Shown here in pieces: positions 61,607-64,000 of a stretch of 64,000 bases of DNA (position 1 is its first letter; every line of letters begins with the position of its first letter). This DNA is from Oceanobacillus salinisoli (GTDB taxonomy: Bacteria > Bacillota > Bacilli > Bacillales > Amphibacillaceae): contig NZ_WOFB01000018.1 in the NCBI RefSeq assembly GCF_009733865.1, positions 62,001 through 126,000 on the forward strand. The letters run 5' to 3'. A program made the translations under genes and the position numbers. Under the pieces are notes generated by a model. It saw only the letters and a program-made list of their open reading frames with translations. It made no database searches and had not been told where the DNA came from.

Positions 61607-63153
61607 ATGGCGACTGTAATTTCTAGTATTGGCTTAAAAGGGATGGAGGGTTATCGTGTGCAAGTGGAGGTGCAGCTTGTTCCGGGGGTGGAAGGGGTAA
61701 GTATTGTTGGACTTCCTGATGCATCTGTAAAGGAATCCAAAGACAGGGTGATGGCTGCGCTGTATGCTAATGATTGTGAGATTCGGGATAGAAAGGTAGT
61801 GATTAATCTATCACCTGCTGAACAGAAGAAAAATAGCCCCATTTTTGATCTGGCAATGGCGATTGGGGTGATGAAGGAGGCGATAGATATAACGGATGAG
61901 ATTCCTGAAAAAGCAGCTTTTAGTGTGCTGTCACTTGAGGGGACCATTAAGTCGGTAGCGGGAATGCTACCTGCTATTATTGCTGCTAGAAAGGAAGGTT
62001 TTGAGATTTTATATTTGCCGAGAATGGATGATATGCCGCTGGATACCATAGAAGGAATCGAATTACGATTTGTTCAAACCCTTCAGGAAGTGATTGAATC
62101 CTTCTCCGGGCAATTATCTGTCTTTAACATAGCCCCGAGTTCCTCGAAAGACACTTCAGATTCCATAATTAATCCTACTTACGATAAAGACTTCCAACAC
62201 GTGCTAGGTCACAAACAGACAAAACGTGCGTTAGAAATAGCAGCAGCTGGTGGACATAATGTGTTAATGGTTGGCCCTCCAGGATGTGGAAAAAGCTTAC
62301 TTTCTGAAACCTTTCCATCATTTTACCACCACTTAATCAAGAAAGTCGCTTTCATGTGATGAGTATTTATCAATTGGCTGGTTTACGACCTCCTAATGCT
62401 TTTACTCCCCCCCCTATCGTTCACCACATCATTCTGCCTCTGCAGTATCACTTATTGGTGGTGGAACCAATCCAAAGCCTGGGGAAGTGTCCCTCGCTCA
62501 TCATGGGGTGCTTTTTCTAGATGAGATGGCTGAATTCCCTAAACGCACCTTAGATATGCTACGGCAGCCCATGGAAACAGGGATGGTGACGATTAGTCGG
62601 TCTGCATCTATGGTGACATACCCCGCCGATTTGTACTCATTGGGGCGATGAACCCCTGTCCTTGTGGGTATTTAGGATCCAAGTATCGCTACTGTACATG
62701 TACTCCTAAACAGATTACTTCCTATACCAACCGGATTTCCGGCCCAATTCAGGATCGGATGGATATTTTGCTCCGCTAGATAACGTGTCCTTAGAGAATG
62801 AATCTTCGGCAAATAACGAAACTTCTGAAGCTATTCGTGAACGAGTGACACGAGCAAGGAAAAGACAATTTCAGAGGTATGGAAAAGAAACCTGCAATGC
62901 CACGATAGAAAATGAGAAATTGCTGGAATGTACGGGCTTAACTGAAGAGCAGGAAAAGATGATGCGCAGCTGGGCAAGTAAATATAACTGGAGCACACGG
63001 GTGCAAATGAAAATAAGAAGACTTGCGAGGACGAAATCTGATTTGACCGGAGAGGATCATATTACGAACGAAGCGATTTGGGAAGCGGTGACGATGAGAC
63101 GTAATCAGAATACCCATAGCAAAAAGGGGATAGAAAAAAGTAGATACACCTAA
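61607..63153 (+). pseudogene. comM: ComM/YifB Mg-chelatase-like ATPase, second broken copy
   Basis: ATG 61607 opens the same protein as the copy at 53.3 kb, this time reaching the natural C-terminus (ITNEAIWEAVTMR then SRYT) at TAA 63151-63153. Four one-base net losses break the frame: near 62320 (CCATCATTTTACC), in the C-run near 62407-62414, near 62624 (CCCCGCCGATT) and near 62774 (CTCCGCTAGATAAC). Restoring them gives a continuous ComM with Walker [27 protein letters not shown] and NPCPCGYLGS. As sequenced it yields only a ~250-residue fragment. All four losses fall in or beside short runs, so base-calling error should be considered as well as decay. Confidence 0.88.
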
Positions 63154-63177
63154 TTTTTTCACTATGAGGTGAATGGT

Positions 63178-63948
63178 ATGCCAAGAGGACCAAGAAAGAA
63201 AAGCCGTAGCGGTATCTGTCATATTATACTAAGAGGAGTCAATAGACAAACAATCTTTGAGGATGAGGAGGATAAGATAAGGTTTTTAAAGACATTGGAA
63301 AAGTATCAAGCGATTAGTAAATACCGAATCTACAGTTTCTGACTAATGGACAATCATATCCATTTATTACTAAAGGAAACTGAGGAAAGTCTTTCGGTTG
63401 CCATACAACGGATTAGTTCAAGCTATGTGTATTGGTACAACATGAAATGCGGACGGAGTGGACATTTATTTCAAGACAGATTTAAAGCGGAAAATGTCGA
63501 GACTACTCGTTACTTTTTGACTGTTCTCCGTTACATTCATCAAAACCCGGTAAAAGCAGGATTAGTAAAGGATGTTTTTGAAAGCCGATGGACAAGTGCC
63601 AATGAATATATTTACCAAGTACAAATGGTGGATATCGATTTTGGTCTGGATTTGTTCAACCCTGATAGAAACAAAGCGGTTAGATTATATATCGAGTATA
63701 TGAAACAACCAAATAATGATCAGTGCTTAGAGATTACGGTGAAAATAAAGAGAACTGATGAGGAAGTGAGAGAATTCTTATATCAATTAGGAATTCTAAA
63801 TAAAAACACCCTCCAGCAAATGGATAAAGAAAATCGGGACGCAATATTGGCGGAATTAAAGGCATTAAATGGGGTGTCCCAAAGGCAATTGTCGCGTATA
63901 ACGGGAATATCTAAGACAGTGATCCAGCGAGCAGGGAGGGTTAAGTGA
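63178..63948 (+). pseudogene. REP-associated tyrosine transposase (RAYT, Y1_Tnp) with one in-frame TGA
   Basis: ATG 63178 (GAGGTGA 6 nt upstream) starts a frame with HIILRGVNRQTIFEDEEDK, the usual RAYT opening. A TGA at 63340-63342 follows IYSF; relatives usually have Cys there (YxFCLMDNHIHLL). After it the frame continues MDNHIHLLLKE (the HUH-type His motif), then YVYWYNMKCGRSGHLFQDRF and YFLTVLRYIHQNPVKAGLV. A C-terminal HTH reads GVSQRQLSRITGISKTVIQ. Intact RAYTs cut and join single-stranded DNA at REP palindromes. REP-like repeats lie on both sides, and one follows the stop directly. One TGC-to-TGA change accounts for the break. Confidence 0.88.
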
Positions 63949-63950
63949 AC

Positions 63951-64000
63951 TGGGGAACCGCGGGGACAGGCACTGCGGTCCAAAAATAGTAGTGGACCGC
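63951..64000 (+). repeat. REP-like palindromes after the RAYT gene, cut by the window end
   Basis: GGGGACAGGCACTGCGGTCC matches the core of the other REP-like units and follows the RAYT stop by a few bases. GTGGACCGC at the last bases begins another arm. Confidence 0.75.

Noticed and set aside
63340-63342. Selenocysteine readthrough at the RAYT TGA
   Set aside because: No SECIS-like hairpin stands out directly after it, and this transposase family is not known to use selenocysteine; a nonsense change is simpler.
54690-63948. Whole right end as a prophage or integrative element
   Set aside because: No integrase, phage structural, replication or conjugation genes are present; REP/RAYT sequences and gene duplications explain the disorder.

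Overview
The window reads as the chromosome of a low-GC, Gram-positive, endospore-former-type bacterium of the Bacillaceae. Grounds are strong AGGAGG-type ribosome sites, sigma-A promoters, TagO/TagD/TagGH/LCP cell-wall genes, a YwqCDE-type tyrosine-kinase module, SLH-domain proteins and a Bacillaceae-style REP/RAYT element. I cannot name the genus. No tRNA, rRNA, CRISPR array or prophage was recognised.

Region A (1-10.6 kb, + strand) is a wall-polysaccharide operon: a window-cut glycosyltransferase, a WecC-type UDP-ManNAc dehydrogenase, a TagG/TagH-like ABC exporter, a methyltransferase with a coiled-coil tail, a 902-residue two-module glycosyltransferase, and a ~995-residue protein joining a glycosyltransferase to a CsaB-like pyruvyltransferase. 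It ends at a strong terminator. Region B (10.8-18.5 kb) holds a secreted glucosaminidase, TagO, two LCP ligases, TagD and the UDP-GlcNAc 2-epimerase MnaA. A and B together look like synthesis of a ManNAc/ManNAcA-containing, probably pyruvylated, secondary wall polymer.

Region C (18.5-23.9 kb) is an island of three exported proteins: a lipoprotein, a GH18 protein with three SLH domains and a subtilisin-like lipoprotein with three SLH domains. SLH domains bind pyruvylated wall polymer, so the island fits A and B. It lies between intact mnaA and a duplicated 3' fragment of mnaA.

Region D (24.0-47.1 kb) is a Wzx/Wzy-type exopolysaccharide locus: two small ORFs, kinase modulator, BY-kinase and PHP phosphatase, two LuxR-type regulators (the first broken by an in-frame TAA), UDP-GlcNAc 4,6-dehydratase, GalU, an 846-bp gap, aminotransferase, a formyltransferase where an acetyltransferase would be expected, phosphoglycosyltransferase, glycosyltransferases, a TviB/TviC pair for UDP-GalNAcA, an AsnB-like amidotransferase, Wzy, Wzx, a sulfotransferase and a hydrolase. 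Region E (47.7-53.1 kb) follows on the same strand: CysD, a CysN-CysC fusion, an SLC13 transporter and CysQ. This set imports sulfate, makes PAPS and clears PAP, so D plus E suggests a sulfated exopolysaccharide. That is the most interesting system here.

Region F (53.3-64.0 kb) is rearranged. Two broken copies of comM (yifB) flank an intact catabolic operon (TetR regulator, 3-hydroxyisobutyrate-type dehydrogenase, MmsA-type dehydrogenase, GntP permease) and an unfamiliar cold-shock-domain protein set between ~200-bp direct repeats. REP-like palindromes are scattered through the region, and a RAYT transposase interrupted by one TGA lies at the right end.
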